From: Micromonospora sp. C95
GTDB lineage: Bacteria > Actinomycetota > Actinomycetes > Mycobacteriales > Micromonosporaceae
DNA: 64,000 nucleotides
NCBI RefSeq assembly: GCF_018070465.1
Contig: NZ_JAGPXT010000017.1
Location: 62,001 to 126,000, forward strand
Direction of reading: 5' to 3'
Shown here: positions 1 to 9,604 of the stretch, one piece after another
Layout: every line of letters begins with the position of its first letter
How positions within the stretch are numbered: position 1 is the stretch's first letter
Made by a program: the position numbers and the translations under genes
Notes under the pieces: generated by a model
The model's database searches: none
Told to the model about the DNA's origin: nothing
The model's input: only the letters and a program-made list of their open reading frames with translations

Positions 1-2
1 CC

Positions 3-767
3 CAACTCGTCTACCGGGCGGCCGACCTCAGCCGGCGGGTGTGGGAGCTGCAGTGTGGCGGGCTGGTCCGGCTGGCCGTCCAGACCCGGGCCGATCTCGT
101 CTTCTGCAACGCGGTGGCCGGTGGCGAACATGTGGTGGGATTCGGGGCCCTTCCGTCGGCCGGCACCGAGACGGTCGCCGACCCGTCCCGGGCGAGCGGA
201 ATCGACCGGGCGGCGGCCCAACTCGCCACCGCGCTGCGTCAACTGGTACGGCTGCCCTCGCAGAACCCGGGCGGCTGGCTGACCGCCGGTGACGCCCAGG
301 TGCCGGTCTCGGCGTCGGCCGCCGACTTCATGGCGTACGTGGTCGGGTCGCCGGAGCCCGGCGGTCTGCTCAGCAGCGCGCTGCGGCCGGCCGGGCTGCA
401 CTATCTCAGCCACCACCGGGCGGGGGAGCAGACCGCCGCCGCCGACATCCTGCGGCACCCGGACCTGGAGTCATTCTTCAGCCGTGGGGTCACCGTCGCC
501 GGTCGGCGGGCCCGCTACGAACGTCTGGCCGGTGACCTGTCACTCCTGGCTATGCAGGTCAGTCGGGACCTACGCCGTACCGTGGCCGGGCAGGCCGAAC
601 GTCTGGTGCTCGACCTGGAGATCGGTGCCGTCTTCTACTATCTGCTCGCGCCGGACGAGTACCTCTTCGGCGTCGCGCTCGACCAGGACTGGGTCACCCA
701 GGCAGATCTCGACATGTCGGCGGTGGGCCGGCAGCTGGCGCGGTCGGACGTGCGAACCGGCACGTGA
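3..767 (+). CDS. Hypothetical protein, 5'-truncated by the window edge
   Basis: The frame is open from base 3, so the true start lies upstream; about 254 residues are visible. A GTG at 39 exists but the upstream codons read as ordinary protein, so I do not take it as the start. The visible part looks like a globular, mostly cytosolic alpha/beta protein with no signal peptide or membrane helix. Near the C-terminus a hydrophobic stretch (AVFYYLLAPDEYLFGVALDQD) suggests a packed helix. I recognise no family. It converges on the downstream AAA+ ATPase, with 31 bases between the two stop codons. Confidence 0.6.
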   Translation, partial: QLVYRAADLSRRVWELQCGGLVRLAVQTRADLVFCNAVAGGEHVVGFGALPSAGTETVADPSRASGIDRAAAQLATALRQLVRLPSQNPGGWLTAGDAQVPVSASAADFMAYVVGSPEPGGLLSSALRPAGLHYLSHHRAGEQTAAADILRHPDLESFFSRGVTVAGRRARYERLAGDLSLLAMQVSRDLRRTVAGQAERLVLDLEIGAVFYYLLAPDEYLFGVALDQDWVTQADLDMSAVGRQLARSDVRTGT

Positions 768-798
768 GCCGGGGGGCTCGCGACGGGTGCAGGTGACC

Positions 799-2973
799 TC
801 AGGCGTTCACCAGCAGCCGCCGCACCCGAGCGCTCAGCCCATCGAACACCGACCGTGCCTCCGACCAGCTGCGCGAGCGCTCCGGCGGCTCGGTCGGGCC
901 GCCGTCACCCGGAACGGCCAGGTCACCGAGCACGTCCAGCTGGAACAGCGGTAGGTACTCGGCGATGCCGTCGTAGGTCTCGCAGAGCTGGTCCAACCGG
1001 TCCAGATCCCCCGGACGAGGGGCCCGACGGTGTCCCTCGTACCACCTCTCGACGCCGTCGCGGAACGCCTCGATCAGCCGTCGCAGCACCATCGAGGTGC
1101 CCAACGCCCGCTGCACGTCCCGGGAGCGCAGGCCCGAGCGCAGCAGCGCGGCGTTCTCGACCGCCCGCCGGATCTCGATGCCCGCCGGGGCGAACGCCTC
1201 GCGTAGGTGGCGGTCGAAGCCGGTGAGCTGGTCGAGCGCCGCGATGGCGTCGACGAAGAGCCGGGCGACCGGGCCGGGCAGCGTCCTGGTAGCGACATCC
1301 GGTCGGGTTGGCGGATGCTCCCGCTGCGCCGGACTCCGCAGATCGTGGCGCAGGTCGTCCCGAATCTCGTCCAACTGGTACGACAACCGCTCGATGGATC
1401 GTTGGGCGTTCGTCTGCTGGCGCTGGATGCGCTCGACCCGGGTCCGCACCGAGGTCAGCGCGTCCGCGCCGAGCGCCTGCTCAAGCCGGCGCAGGGAGGC
1501 CTTCACGCTGCCCGACAGATCCTCCGGAAAGGACTGCGGTTCGTAGACGATCGGCTCCACGCTGAACGTCTCGGTGAGGTCGGCGGCGAACTCCGCCGGC
1601 AGGTGCCCGACGACGACCAGGATGACCTCGCTGTCCGGCACCGCCGCCCGGATCGCCACCACCCGGCGGTTGAGGGCGTCGACCTCCTCGGACTTGAGCA
1701 CCGACTCGGTGAGCAGCACGCAGCAGCCGGCGTTCTGTTCCTCGAGCGGAACCCAGAAGTCGACCGGCAGGTCCCGTAGCGAACCCACCAGGTGGTCCCG
1801 CTGGTACGACCAGCCGTCCTGGGTCAGCACCCGCCGTACGTCGGCGGCCACATCCTGCCGGCTGGCCAGGTCGAACTGAACCCGTACCGCCTCCCGGACC
1901 ATCAGGTGGGTGACCGGCGTGTCGGCCTGGGCCGCCCGCTGGTACAGGTGGTAGCACAGCCGGATCAACCGGCGGGGCACCCCGTCGGTCAGGTTTGTGA
2001 GGTACTCGGTGGTCTCCACGGTGAACGGGGCCAGCCGTGCCTCGCCGAACGTGCGCAGCTGGCTGCGCCGGATGAAGTCCCGCAGGTCGTGGGCGCTCAG
2101 CGCGGACATCCGCACGATCGGCCCGATCCGCTGCCGTACGTCCGGGCTGAACAGGTGCAACATGTCCGGCAGCCCGGCGATCACCAGGAAGGCGCCGGCG
2201 GACGCGAAGATCTCGATCAGACGGGAGAACCGGGCCATCGTGTCGTCGCCTGGTCGACCGGCCGCCGACAGGAACTTGTCCACCTCGTCGAGTACCACCA
2301 CGAAGCGTCCGTGACGCTGCCCGCACAGCAGGGCAAGCGCACCCATCGCCGCCACCGCGTCGGACTCCACATCGACCCGAGCGGGTACGCCGGCCGCCTC
2401 CAGCGCCGCCCCGGGCGGGTAACCCGTCAGCCAGTCCCACGCTGCCGCCTCGGTGGCGGGATCGAGCAGCATCGCCAGCACCGTGCCGACCGAGGCGTCG
2501 GTGGTGACCGGGGTCAACTCCGCCCGGAGCCGCTCGCCCAGCCCCCCTGCTGCGGGCGGCCTGTCCCGGCTGTCGTCCGGCGCGGTCACGACAGGTGACT
2601 CCGCCCGGTAGTCCTCGACCAGGGCCCGCACCGTGTCGCGGGACAACCGACCGAGCAGCTGGCGGCTCAGGGACAGGAACGTGTCGGCGGGGGCGTCGAG
2701 GTAGACCGCTCTGATCGCCCCCGCGGTGCTCTCCTGCGCGTGGGCCAGCAGTTCGGCGGCCAGATGGGTCTTGCCGGTGCCGTAGTCACCCACCACCGCG
2801 ACCGTGCCACCGTCGCCGCCGCGCAGGTAGTGGTCCAGATGGGCGAGGGCGTCGCGGATGGCGGCGGTGGTGACCGTGGTCGCCTGCGCCAGGCCGCCGG
2901 TCACCCTGGCGACCGCGGTCGGCGAGAACGGGTTGACCGGACCGACCGCCGGTGGATCTTCGGTTGCATCCAT
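799..2973 (-). CDS. Large AAA+/STAND-like P-loop ATPase
   Basis: A 724-residue ATPase. Walker A is GDYGTGKT at residues 62-69, and a hydrophobic Walker B ending in Asp-Glu (VVVLDEVD) is at about 225-232. The central part reads like AAA+/KAP-type proteins, with a sensor-like SAGAFLVIAGLPDML region and a winged-helix-like lid. From about residue 500 there is a long helical region rich in Arg and Glu (VRTRVERIQRQQTNAQRSIERL), likely coiled coil. There is no signal peptide or membrane segment. The start is well supported: GGAGG lies about 10 bases upstream of the ATG. Such ATPases often act as signalling or defence switches, but no effector domain or partner is recognisable here, so the biological role is unknown. 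Confidence 0.75.
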   Translation of the reverse strand: MDATEDPPAVGPVNPFSPTAVARVTGGLAQATTVTTAAIRDALAHLDHYLRGGDGGTVAVVGDYGTGKTHLAAELLAHAQESTAGAIRAVYLDAPADTFLSLSRQLLGRLSRDTVRALVEDYRAESPVVTAPDDSRDRPPAAGGLGERLRAELTPVTTDASVGTVLAMLLDPATEAAAWDWLTGYPPGAALEAAGVPARVDVESDAVAAMGALALLCGQRHGRFVVVLDEVDKFLSAAGRPGDDTMARFSRLIEIFASAGAFLVIAGLPDMLHLFSPDVRQRIGPIVRMSALSAHDLRDFIRRSQLRTFGEARLAPFTVETTEYLTNLTDGVPRRLIRLCYHLYQRAAQADTPVTHLMVREAVRVQFDLASRQDVAADVRRVLTQDGWSYQRDHLVGSLRDLPVDFWVPLEEQNAGCCVLLTESVLKSEEVDALNRRVVAIRAAVPDSEVILVVVGHLPAEFAADLTETFSVEPIVYEPQSFPEDLSGSVKASLRRLEQALGADALTSVRTRVERIQRQQTNAQRSIERLSYQLDEIRDDLRHDLRSPAQREHPPTRPDVATRTLPGPVARLFVDAIAALDQLTGFDRHLREAFAPAGIEIRRAVENAALLRSGLRSRDVQRALGTSMVLRRLIEAFRDGVERWYEGHRRAPRPGDLDRLDQLCETYDGIAEYLPLFQLDVLGDLAVPGDGGPTEPPERSRSWSEARSVFDGLSARVRRLLVNA

Positions 2974-3226
2974 CTTTCTGATCCTCCGGTAGCTCTGGTC
3001 CGGGCACCAGGAACTCCCATGGCCCGGGCAGGCACTGCTCCTCCGCGCCTCCAGGGCGTCTTCAAATCGTAGCCGTCAGTAGCCATCGCGGCGGACCTCC
3101 GAAGGCGACAGATCGGTCTCACCTGCGAAAAAGGGCCGATCGGTGGGCTGCCGGTGGCCGCGGCGGCGGGCCGGCCGAGGTCCGGGGGCGCCAGCCAGGT
3201 GGCGGGGGCGGCGCAGAATGGTGCGC

Positions 3227-4207
3227 ATGCGAGCCGTGATGTTCGACGCGTACGGGCCACCGGAGGTGCTCACCCAGGTCGAGCTGCCGACCCCCGAGCC
3301 CCGGGCCGATCAGGTGCTGATCCGGGTGCACGCCACCACGGTGACCACCGCCGAGTGCGGGATGCGCCGGGGCGAGCCCCGTTGGGGGCGGGTCATCATC
3401 GGTCTGCGCCGGCCACGGCGCAGCGTCCGGGTGCTCGGGTTGGAGTTCGCCGGTGAGGTGACGGCGCTCGGGCCGAGGGTGCGTCGACTGCGCGTCGGCG
3501 ACCGCGTCTTCGGTTTCACCAGCTTCGGCGCCGGCGCGAACGCCGAGTACAAGTGCCTGTCCGAGCGGGCCTCGATCAGCACGATTCCGCCGAACGTGAC
3601 CTACCCGCAGGCCGCGGCCACCGTCGACGGATTCACCACCGCCTGGCACTTCCTGCGCGACCTGGCCGACCTCCAACCCGGACAGAAGGTACTCGTCATC
3701 GGCGCCTCGGGCAGCATCGGCACGTACGCCGTTCAGCTCGCGGGTCACCTCGGGGCGACCGTGCACGGGGTGTGCAGCGGGCGCAACGCCGCGCTGGTCG
3801 GGTCGCTCGGCGCCAGCCGGGTCTTCGACTACACGGTGGAGGACTTCACCGCCAGCGGCGAGCGCTACGACGTCGTCTTCGACACGGTCGGTCGCAGCTC
3901 GTTCGCCCGGTGCCGGGCGGTGCTGGCGCCGCGTGGCCGTTACCTGCCCACGACCGGCCTGGTGACGAACGGCCTGCTCGCGCTCGGCACCAGCCTCACC
4001 CGCGGTCGACGGGTCCGGACCGGGATGTCGGTACGCAAGCACGCGGCCCTCGCCGCCCTGCGGGACCTGCTCGCCGAGGAGCGGCTTCAGGTCGTCGTCG
4101 ACCGCCGCTACCCGATGACCGAGATCGTCGAGGCGCACCGGCACGTCGACGCCGGGCACAAGGTCGGCAACGTCGTGATCGACGTCCCGCCGGCCCGCGA
4201 CCGGTAG
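3227..4207 (+). CDS. NAD(P)-dependent MDR-family oxidoreductase (quinone oxidoreductase-like)
   Basis: A 326-residue medium-chain dehydrogenase/reductase. The N-terminus (MRAVMFDAYGPPEVL) is typical of quinone oxidoreductase-like members, followed by a GroES-like fold containing GDRVFGF. The Rossmann motif GASGSIGTYAVQLA sits at about residues 155-168. The zinc-binding cysteines of alcohol dehydrogenases are absent, which points to the zinc-free quinone/enone reductase branch. I chose ATG 3227 over upstream in-frame starts because the family begins exactly there and the upstream codons are Arg/Pro-rich. The substrate cannot be read from sequence. It is followed at 97 bases by an amine oxidase on the same strand. 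Confidence 0.85.
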   Translation: MRAVMFDAYGPPEVLTQVELPTPEPRADQVLIRVHATTVTTAECGMRRGEPRWGRVIIGLRRPRRSVRVLGLEFAGEVTALGPRVRRLRVGDRVFGFTSFGAGANAEYKCLSERASISTIPPNVTYPQAAATVDGFTTAWHFLRDLADLQPGQKVLVIGASGSIGTYAVQLAGHLGATVHGVCSGRNAALVGSLGASRVFDYTVEDFTASGERYDVVFDTVGRSSFARCRAVLAPRGRYLPTTGLVTNGLLALGTSLTRGRRVRTGMSVRKHAALAALRDLLAEERLQVVVDRRYPMTEIVEAHRHVDAGHKVGNVVIDVPPARDR

Positions 4208-4303
4208 TCCGGACCGGCCGGAGACCGGCGCGAAACAAGAGAGAAGCATCGATGTAACTGCCGCCTGGGATCGTCGGTCTTCGATCTTGCGCGGGAGGTG
4301 GCG

Positions 4304-5917
4304 GTGACGATATCGACGACGCGACGACAGTTCCTCCAGGCCGTCGGGGTGTCCGGCGGGGCGGGCGTGCTCTACGGCACGATGGGTGCGCTCGGCCTGG
4401 CGCCCGCCGCCCAGGCGGCACCACCGTTTCGGGCCCCGAACCGGTCCGACTTCACGCTGACCGGCCGGTCGGCCAAGTCGGTGCTGGTGCTCGGGGCCGG
4501 CATCGCCGGCCTGGCCACCGCGTACGAGTTGGGCAAGGCGGGCTACCGGGTGCGCCTGCTGGAGGCGCGTGACCGGCCCGGCGGGCGCAACTGGACGGTG
4601 CGCGGCGGCACCACCGAGACCGACCTGGACGGGCGTACCCAGCGGGCCCGGTTCGCCGACGGCCAGTACCTCAACGCCGGTCCGGCCCGCATCGCCCAGC
4701 ACATGGTGACCCTCGACTACTGCCGGGAACTCGGCGTGCCGATCGAGATCTTCGGCAACCAGAACGCCGACGCCTACTACGTCAACGAGAACGCCGGCGC
4801 GCTGTCCGGCCGGCCGATCCGGCACCGCGAGGCCAAGGCGGACGTCTACGGGTACGTCTCCGAACTGCTCGCCAAGGCCACCGACCAGGGCGCGCTCGAC
4901 ACCTACCTGACCGGTGAGGACAAGGAGCGGCTGCTGGAGTTCCTGCGCGGGTTCGGCGCGATCGGCGGCCGGGTCGCCGACGACCCGGCGGCCAGCTGGC
5001 GGTACACGGGCACCAACCGGCGCGGCTACCTGGTGGAGCCGGGCGCCGGCTTCGAGGCGGGCACCCCGAAACTCACCCCGTACCCGCTGACGGACGTGCT
5101 GGCCAGCGGCATCGGCCGGTACTTCTCCTTCGAGTTCGGCTACGACCAGGCGATGCTGATGTTCCAGCCGGTCGGCGGGATGGACCGCATCGCGTACGCC
5201 CTCGAAGCCGCCGTGGGCCGCCGCCTCATCACCTACGACGCGCAGGTGCGCTCGATCTCCAACACCGGCTCCGGGGTCCGCGTGGTCTACGACGGGCCGG
5301 GCGGCCGGCCGCGCACCGCCACCGCCGACTTCTGCGTCTGCACCATCCCACCGCAGGTGCTGGCCAAGATCCCGTCCAATCTCAGCCAACCGGTGCGGGA
5401 CGCGCTGGCGTACCCGGTCCCGAACGCCACCGGCAAGATCGGCCTGCAGTACCGCCGCCGGTGGTGGGAGCAGGACGAGAACATCTACTCCGGCATCACC
5501 AACACCAACCTGGACCTCGCCACGATCTGGTACCCCTCCTACGGCTACCACGGTGCGAAGGGCGTGGTGGTCGGCTACTACAACTTCGGCGCCAACGCCC
5601 AGGCGTACGCGGCCCTGACGCCCGCCGAGCGGGAGGCCCGAGCGGTGGCCCAGGGCGTGAAGATCCACGGCGAGGCGTACCGGACGGAGCTGGAGACGTC
5701 GTTCTCGGTGGCCTGGGACCGCACCCGCCACTCCGAGGGTGGCTGGGTGTCGTGGCCCTCGCGCACCAGCGGCCAGTACGGTCGGCTGCTGGAGCCGGAC
5801 GGCCGGGTCTACTTCGCCGGTGACCATCTGAGCCACTACATCGCCTGGCAGGCCGGGGCGTTCGAGTCCGCCCGCAAGGTGGTCACCGACCTGCACGCCC
5901 GGGTCATGTCGAGCTGA
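4304..5917 (+). CDS. Tat-exported flavin monoamine oxidase / L-amino acid oxidase-like protein
   Basis: About 537 residues. A twin-arginine signal (TTRRQFLQAVG) near the N-terminus precedes an Ala-rich hydrophobic stretch ending AQAAPPF, so export by Tat with bound FAD is likely. The FAD dinucleotide motif is VLVLGAGIAGLATAYELGKAG, followed by the GG-doublet region LEARDRPGGRNW. The C-terminal FAD-contact motif is GRVYFAGDHLSHYIAWQAGAFESA. These are the hallmarks of flavin amine oxidases, which oxidise amines or L-amino acids to imines and H2O2. The GTG at 4304 fits the GGGAGG ribosome-binding site five bases upstream; an in-frame GTG at 4298 would overlap that site. Confidence 0.85.
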   Translation: MTISTTRRQFLQAVGVSGGAGVLYGTMGALGLAPAAQAAPPFRAPNRSDFTLTGRSAKSVLVLGAGIAGLATAYELGKAGYRVRLLEARDRPGGRNWTVRGGTTETDLDGRTQRARFADGQYLNAGPARIAQHMVTLDYCRELGVPIEIFGNQNADAYYVNENAGALSGRPIRHREAKADVYGYVSELLAKATDQGALDTYLTGEDKERLLEFLRGFGAIGGRVADDPAASWRYTGTNRRGYLVEPGAGFEAGTPKLTPYPLTDVLASGIGRYFSFEFGYDQAMLMFQPVGGMDRIAYALEAAVGRRLITYDAQVRSISNTGSGVRVVYDGPGGRPRTATADFCVCTIPPQVLAKIPSNLSQPVRDALAYPVPNATGKIGLQYRRRWWEQDENIYSGITNTNLDLATIWYPSYGYHGAKGVVVGYYNFGANAQAYAALTPAEREARAVAQGVKIHGEAYRTELETSFSVAWDRTRHSEGGWVSWPSRTSGQYGRLLEPDGRVYFAGDHLSHYIAWQAGAFESARKVVTDLHARVMSS

Positions 5918-6050
5918 ACCCCGACAGCGCGATCCCGAGGAAACGGCGTCACCTGCGAAAAGTGCCCGGACGGTCGGCACGTCGCCGGCCCTGGTGATCG
6001 ACTCTGTCCAATAGCATGACGCGCATGGTCGTAATCCGGTGGCTGGTGCG

Positions 6051-7853
6051 ATGACCCAGCCGGTCCCCGGTGCGGCCCGTCCCGCCGCGTGGTGGCTGCG
6101 GGTCGTCTTCGGGGTGATCGGCCTGGTCGCCTCGGTGCTCGGTTACGTCGGCCTGGAACGCCTGTCGCAGGAACGCCCCGAGGCCATCGGGGACCGGTAC
6201 GACATCCTCTACTACGACCTGCAGCTGTTCTTCCTCAGCGCCGAACTCTTCGAGCAGCCCGGTCCGTATCCGTGGCAGTTGCAGGTCGCCCGGTTCATGG
6301 CACCGCTGTTCACCCTGCTGGCGGTGGCCGAGGCCGGTCGACTGCTGCTGGCCACGGAGATCCGGCGGCGGCGGGCCCGGCGGGCCAGTGGCCACGCGGT
6401 CGTCTGCGGGGACTCGCAGTTCGCGCACATGCTGGCCGACCGGCTGTACGCCGACGGTGACCGGGTGGTCGTCGTCCGCTCCGAACCGTTCGGGCCGCTG
6501 GAGTACCGCCGACGCCGCTACCTCGGTGTCGTCGGCGACCCGACGAACGTGGAGGTGTTGCGGGGTGCCGGCCTGCCAAGGGCGCACACCGTCTACGCCT
6601 GCACCGACGACGACGACCGCAACCACGCCATCGCCAACACCGCCAACCGGCTGATCCAGGACCGGCGCCAGCCACCCCGGGTGTACGTGCAGGTCCACGA
6701 TCCGGAGATGTGCCTGTCGTTGCAGGCCCGGCGGCTCGGCGCCGCCGGGTCCAGCCGGGTGCGCCTGGACTACTTCCACGTCGACGACATCGCCGCCCGG
6801 GCGCTGCACCGGCACCATCCGCTGCCGTCGGCACCGGACCGGCCGACGACCGTGCTCATCGCCGGTGGCGGCAGCTTCCGCCGGGCGCTGCTGGTGGAGA
6901 CGGCCCGGCACTGGCGGGCGCACCAGGCCGATCAGGGCGGACCCGACCGCCGGCTGCGGGTGGACCTGGTGGCACCGGACGCCCGCGCCGAACTCGCCCT
7001 GGCCACCTCCCGCTATCCGTTCCTCGGCGAGGTCTGCCGGTTGGCCGGGTACGACCGGGACATCGCCAGCCTGGTCGGCCTGGACCATGTCGCCGCCGAG
7101 AGCTACGACCGCATCTACCTGTGCGCCCCCGACGAGATCGGCGGCCTGCGCTTCGCACTGGACACCCCCGCGCTCTGGCGCGGGGCGCGCAGCATCGTCT
7201 TCGTGCCGGTCTACCGGCAGGCCGCGCTCGCCGCCGCCTTCCACGGCGACGCCCGCCACGACCTGCTCGACGAGGTGCACGGCAAGCTGCGGCTGTACCC
7301 GGTGCTCACGCACGCCTGCGACGCCGGGCTGATCGCCGAGGATCTCACCGAACGGCTCGCCCAGCAGATCCACCTGCGGTATCTGCACGCCCAGCAGCGA
7401 GCCGGGGTACGCCTCGGCGACGCGCCGGCCATGGTGCCCTGGTCCCGGCTGCCGGAGTCGCTGCGTCGCGCCAACCGCAGCCATGTCCAGGACATCGCCG
7501 CGAAGCTGTTGAACCTGGGCTGTGTGGTGGCGCCCCGGCACGGTGGGGCCGGTGACGCCTCGGCCGCCGGGCGGGCCATCGACGACCGGATCGAGCAACT
7601 GGCCCGGCTCGAACACGAACGGTGGTGCCGGGAACGGCGCTCCGAGGGCTGGACGTTCGGCGAGCCGCGCGACGACGCCCGGCGCCGGCACCACCTGCTG
7701 CGGCCGTGGGACGAGTTGCCACCGGCGGCGAAGGAGCAGAACCGGGAGGAGATCCGGGCGTTGCCCGACGTGTTGTCCGACAGTGGATTCGAGTTGATCC
7801 GGCTGGGCCCCAGCGTGCCCGTCCAGCGGGGAGGCTCAGCCGATGCCGCCTGA
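6051..7853 (+). CDS. Membrane protein with TrkA-N (NAD-binding) domain and C-terminal RyR domain
   Basis: 600 residues. Two transmembrane helices lie at about 14-36 and 83-101. The segment between them lacks the TVGYG-type selectivity filter of potassium channels. A Rossmann TrkA-N/RCK-like domain starts at about 115 (HAVVCGDSQFAHMLADRL) and a second, degenerate Rossmann-like segment at about 265 (TVLIAGGGSFRRALL). The last ~85 residues (from about 506) match the RyR domain: IEQLARLEHERWCRERRSEGW and LLRPWDELPPAAKEQNREEI. RyR and TrkA-N domains are ligand- or nucleotide-sensing modules linked to ion flux. Its stop overlaps the next gene's start by 11 bases, so the two are translationally coupled. 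Confidence 0.8.
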   Translation: MTQPVPGAARPAAWWLRVVFGVIGLVASVLGYVGLERLSQERPEAIGDRYDILYYDLQLFFLSAELFEQPGPYPWQLQVARFMAPLFTLLAVAEAGRLLLATEIRRRRARRASGHAVVCGDSQFAHMLADRLYADGDRVVVVRSEPFGPLEYRRRRYLGVVGDPTNVEVLRGAGLPRAHTVYACTDDDDRNHAIANTANRLIQDRRQPPRVYVQVHDPEMCLSLQARRLGAAGSSRVRLDYFHVDDIAARALHRHHPLPSAPDRPTTVLIAGGGSFRRALLVETARHWRAHQADQGGPDRRLRVDLVAPDARAELALATSRYPFLGEVCRLAGYDRDIASLVGLDHVAAESYDRIYLCAPDEIGGLRFALDTPALWRGARSIVFVPVYRQAALAAAFHGDARHDLLDEVHGKLRLYPVLTHACDAGLIAEDLTERLAQQIHLRYLHAQQRAGVRLGDAPAMVPWSRLPESLRRANRSHVQDIAAKLLNLGCVVAPRHGGAGDASAAGRAIDDRIEQLARLEHERWCRERRSEGWTFGEPRDDARRRHHLLRPWDELPPAAKEQNREEIRALPDVLSDSGFELIRLGPSVPVQRGGSADAA

Positions 7854-8349
7854 ACGCGAACCGGTCCGCGTCGGGGTCACCGGCCACATCAACCTGACCC
7901 CGGCCACCGAGCGGCTGGTCGCCGAGGCGATCCGCCTCGAACTGCGCAGGATCAGCGACCGGCCGGTGCACGGTGTCACCTGCCTGGCGGCGGGCACCGA
8001 CCAGATCTTCGCCCGCGCGGTGCTGGACGGCGGTGGCACGTACGAGGTGGTCCTGCCGGCTCCCGACTACCGGGACACCATCGTCCCGGCGGCCCGGGGC
8101 ACCTTCGACGAGTTGCTCGGCCGTGCCACCCGGATCCTGCACACCGGCCACCGCACCTCCGGCACCGCCGCCTACGTGGCCGCCAACCGGGAGCTGCTGC
8201 TACGGGTGCAGCGGCTGCTGGCGGTCTGGGACGGCGAACCGGGCTGCCACGACGCGTCGACCGACCGGACCGTCGGTTGGGCCCGCGAGCGGGGCATCCC
8301 CACCACCGTCATCTGGCCCACCGATGCCCGACGGTCCCGGGCGGGATGA
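7843..8349 (+). CDS. SLOG-like (LOG/DprA-type Rossmann) protein coupled to the RyR membrane protein
   Basis: 168 residues starting VRVGVTGHINLT, a Rossmann-type glycine-rich loop followed by a helix, then HGVTCLAAGTDQIFARAVLDGG and VVLPAPDYRDT. This arrangement resembles SLOG-superfamily proteins, which bind nucleotides or nucleotide-derived signals. There is no membrane segment. The gene overlaps the end of the RyR/TrkA-N gene by 11 bases. I infer that it makes or senses a nucleotide ligand for that membrane partner. An enzymatic LOG-type phosphoribohydrolase is less likely because the usual PGGxGTxxE motif is not visible. Confidence 0.65.
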   Translation: MPPEREPVRVGVTGHINLTPATERLVAEAIRLELRRISDRPVHGVTCLAAGTDQIFARAVLDGGGTYEVVLPAPDYRDTIVPAARGTFDELLGRATRILHTGHRTSGTAAYVAANRELLLRVQRLLAVWDGEPGCHDASTDRTVGWARERGIPTTVIWPTDARRSRAG

Positions 8350-8488
8350 GCCCCCGGCGAACCGGTGTCGTCCGTTCCGCTGATGCCAATTCGTCGTACC
8401 CGGGGAGTAGACCGACCAGGAACGGTGCATGCCGGTTGGTGGGCCGCGGCGACCGCCGCCGGCCCGACGAAGACGAGAGGATGCTCAG

Positions 8489-9604
8489 ATGAGTGGTGTA
8501 CGCGTGCTGGTGGGGACGCGCAAGGGTGCGTTCGTCCTGACCGCCGACGGTAGACGCGACAGCTGGACGGTCGACGGGCCGCACTTCGGGGGCTGGGAGA
8601 TCTACCACCTCACCGGGTCGCCGGCCGACCCGGACCGGCTCTACGCCTCCCAGTCCGGTGGCTGGTTCGGTCAGCTGATCCAACGCTCCGACGACGGTGG
8701 CCGCACCTGGACCACTGTCGACAACGACTTCGCCTACGCCGGCGACGTCGGCGACCACCTCTGGTACGACGGAACGCCGCGTCCGTGGGAGTTCAAGCGC
8801 ATCTGGCACCTCGAACCGTCCCGCGACGACCCGGACACCGTCTACGCGGGTGCGGAGGACGCGGCGCTCTACGTGTCCACCGACGGTGGCGGCAAGTGGA
8901 CGGAGCTGACCGCGCTGCGCACCCATCCGAGCGGGCCGTCCTGGCAGCCCGGCGCGGGCGGCCTGTGCCTGCACACGATCATCCTGGACCCGGTCCAGCA
9001 GGGTCGGATCTACACCGCCATCTCGGCGGCCGGCGCCTTCCGCAGCGACGACGGCGGCACCAGCTGGCTTCCGATCAACAAGGGGCTGCGGTCGGGGGAG
9101 ATCCCCGACCAGGACTCCGAGGTCGGCCACTGCGTGCACCACATCACCCAGCACCCGTCGCGGCCCGACACCCTGTTCATGCAGAAGCACTGGGACGTCA
9201 TGCGCAGCGACGACGCCGGAGCGAACTGGCGCGAGGTCAGCGGCAACCTGCCGTCGGACTTCGGCTTCCCGATCGCGGTGCACGCCCACGAACCGGAGAC
9301 CATCTACGTGGTGCCGATCAAGAGCGACTCCGAGCACTACCCGCCGGAGGGCAAGCTGCGCGTCTACCGCAGCCGCACCGGCGGCGACGAGTGGCAGCCG
9401 TTGACCGACGGGCTGCCGCAGTCCGACTGCTACGTCAACATCCTGCGCGACGCGATGGCCGTCGACACGCTCGACCCCTGCGGCATCTACTTCGGCACCA
9501 CCGGGGGCCAGGTCTACCGCTCCGCCGACGGCGGCGACAGCTGGGCGCCGATCGTCCGGGACCTGCCGCCCGTGCTCTCCGTGGAAGTCCAGGTGCTGCC
9601 GTGA
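8489..9604 (+). CDS. BNR/Asp-box beta-propeller (sialidase-like fold), cytosolic
   Basis: 371 residues with at least five Asp-box repeats: [32 protein letters not shown] and SADGGDSW. They are evenly spread, as in a six-bladed sialidase-type propeller. There is no signal peptide ([20 protein letters not shown]), so the protein is probably intracellular. Sialidase catalytic residues (the Arg triad and the FRIP motif) are not evident, so I do not call it a sialidase. The ATG is preceded by GAGAGG at 8475-8480. Its stop overlaps the start of the MoaD/ThiS-like gene by 4 bases. Confidence 0.8.
   Translation: MSGVRVLVGTRKGAFVLTADGRRDSWTVDGPHFGGWEIYHLTGSPADPDRLYASQSGGWFGQLIQRSDDGGRTWTTVDNDFAYAGDVGDHLWYDGTPRPWEFKRIWHLEPSRDDPDTVYAGAEDAALYVSTDGGGKWTELTALRTHPSGPSWQPGAGGLCLHTIILDPVQQGRIYTAISAAGAFRSDDGGTSWLPINKGLRSGEIPDQDSEVGHCVHHITQHPSRPDTLFMQKHWDVMRSDDAGANWREVSGNLPSDFGFPIAVHAHEPETIYVVPIKSDSEHYPPEGKLRVYRSRTGGDEWQPLTDGLPQSDCYVNILRDAMAVDTLDPCGIYFGTTGGQVYRSADGGDSWAPIVRDLPPVLSVEVQVLP

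Noticed and set aside
4252-4257. Minimal start-stop ORF (ATGTAA) between the dehydrogenase and amine oxidase
   Set aside because: It has a purine-rich stretch upstream but is probably chance; nothing supports a regulatory role.
3119-5980. 953-codon open frame on the reverse strand across the dehydrogenase and amine oxidase genes
   Set aside because: Its product is Arg/Val/Gly/His-rich with no domain, while the forward frames match known families; it is a high-GC shadow.
8489-9604. Sialidase
   Set aside because: Asp boxes are present, but the FRIP motif, the Arg triad and a signal peptide are not visible.
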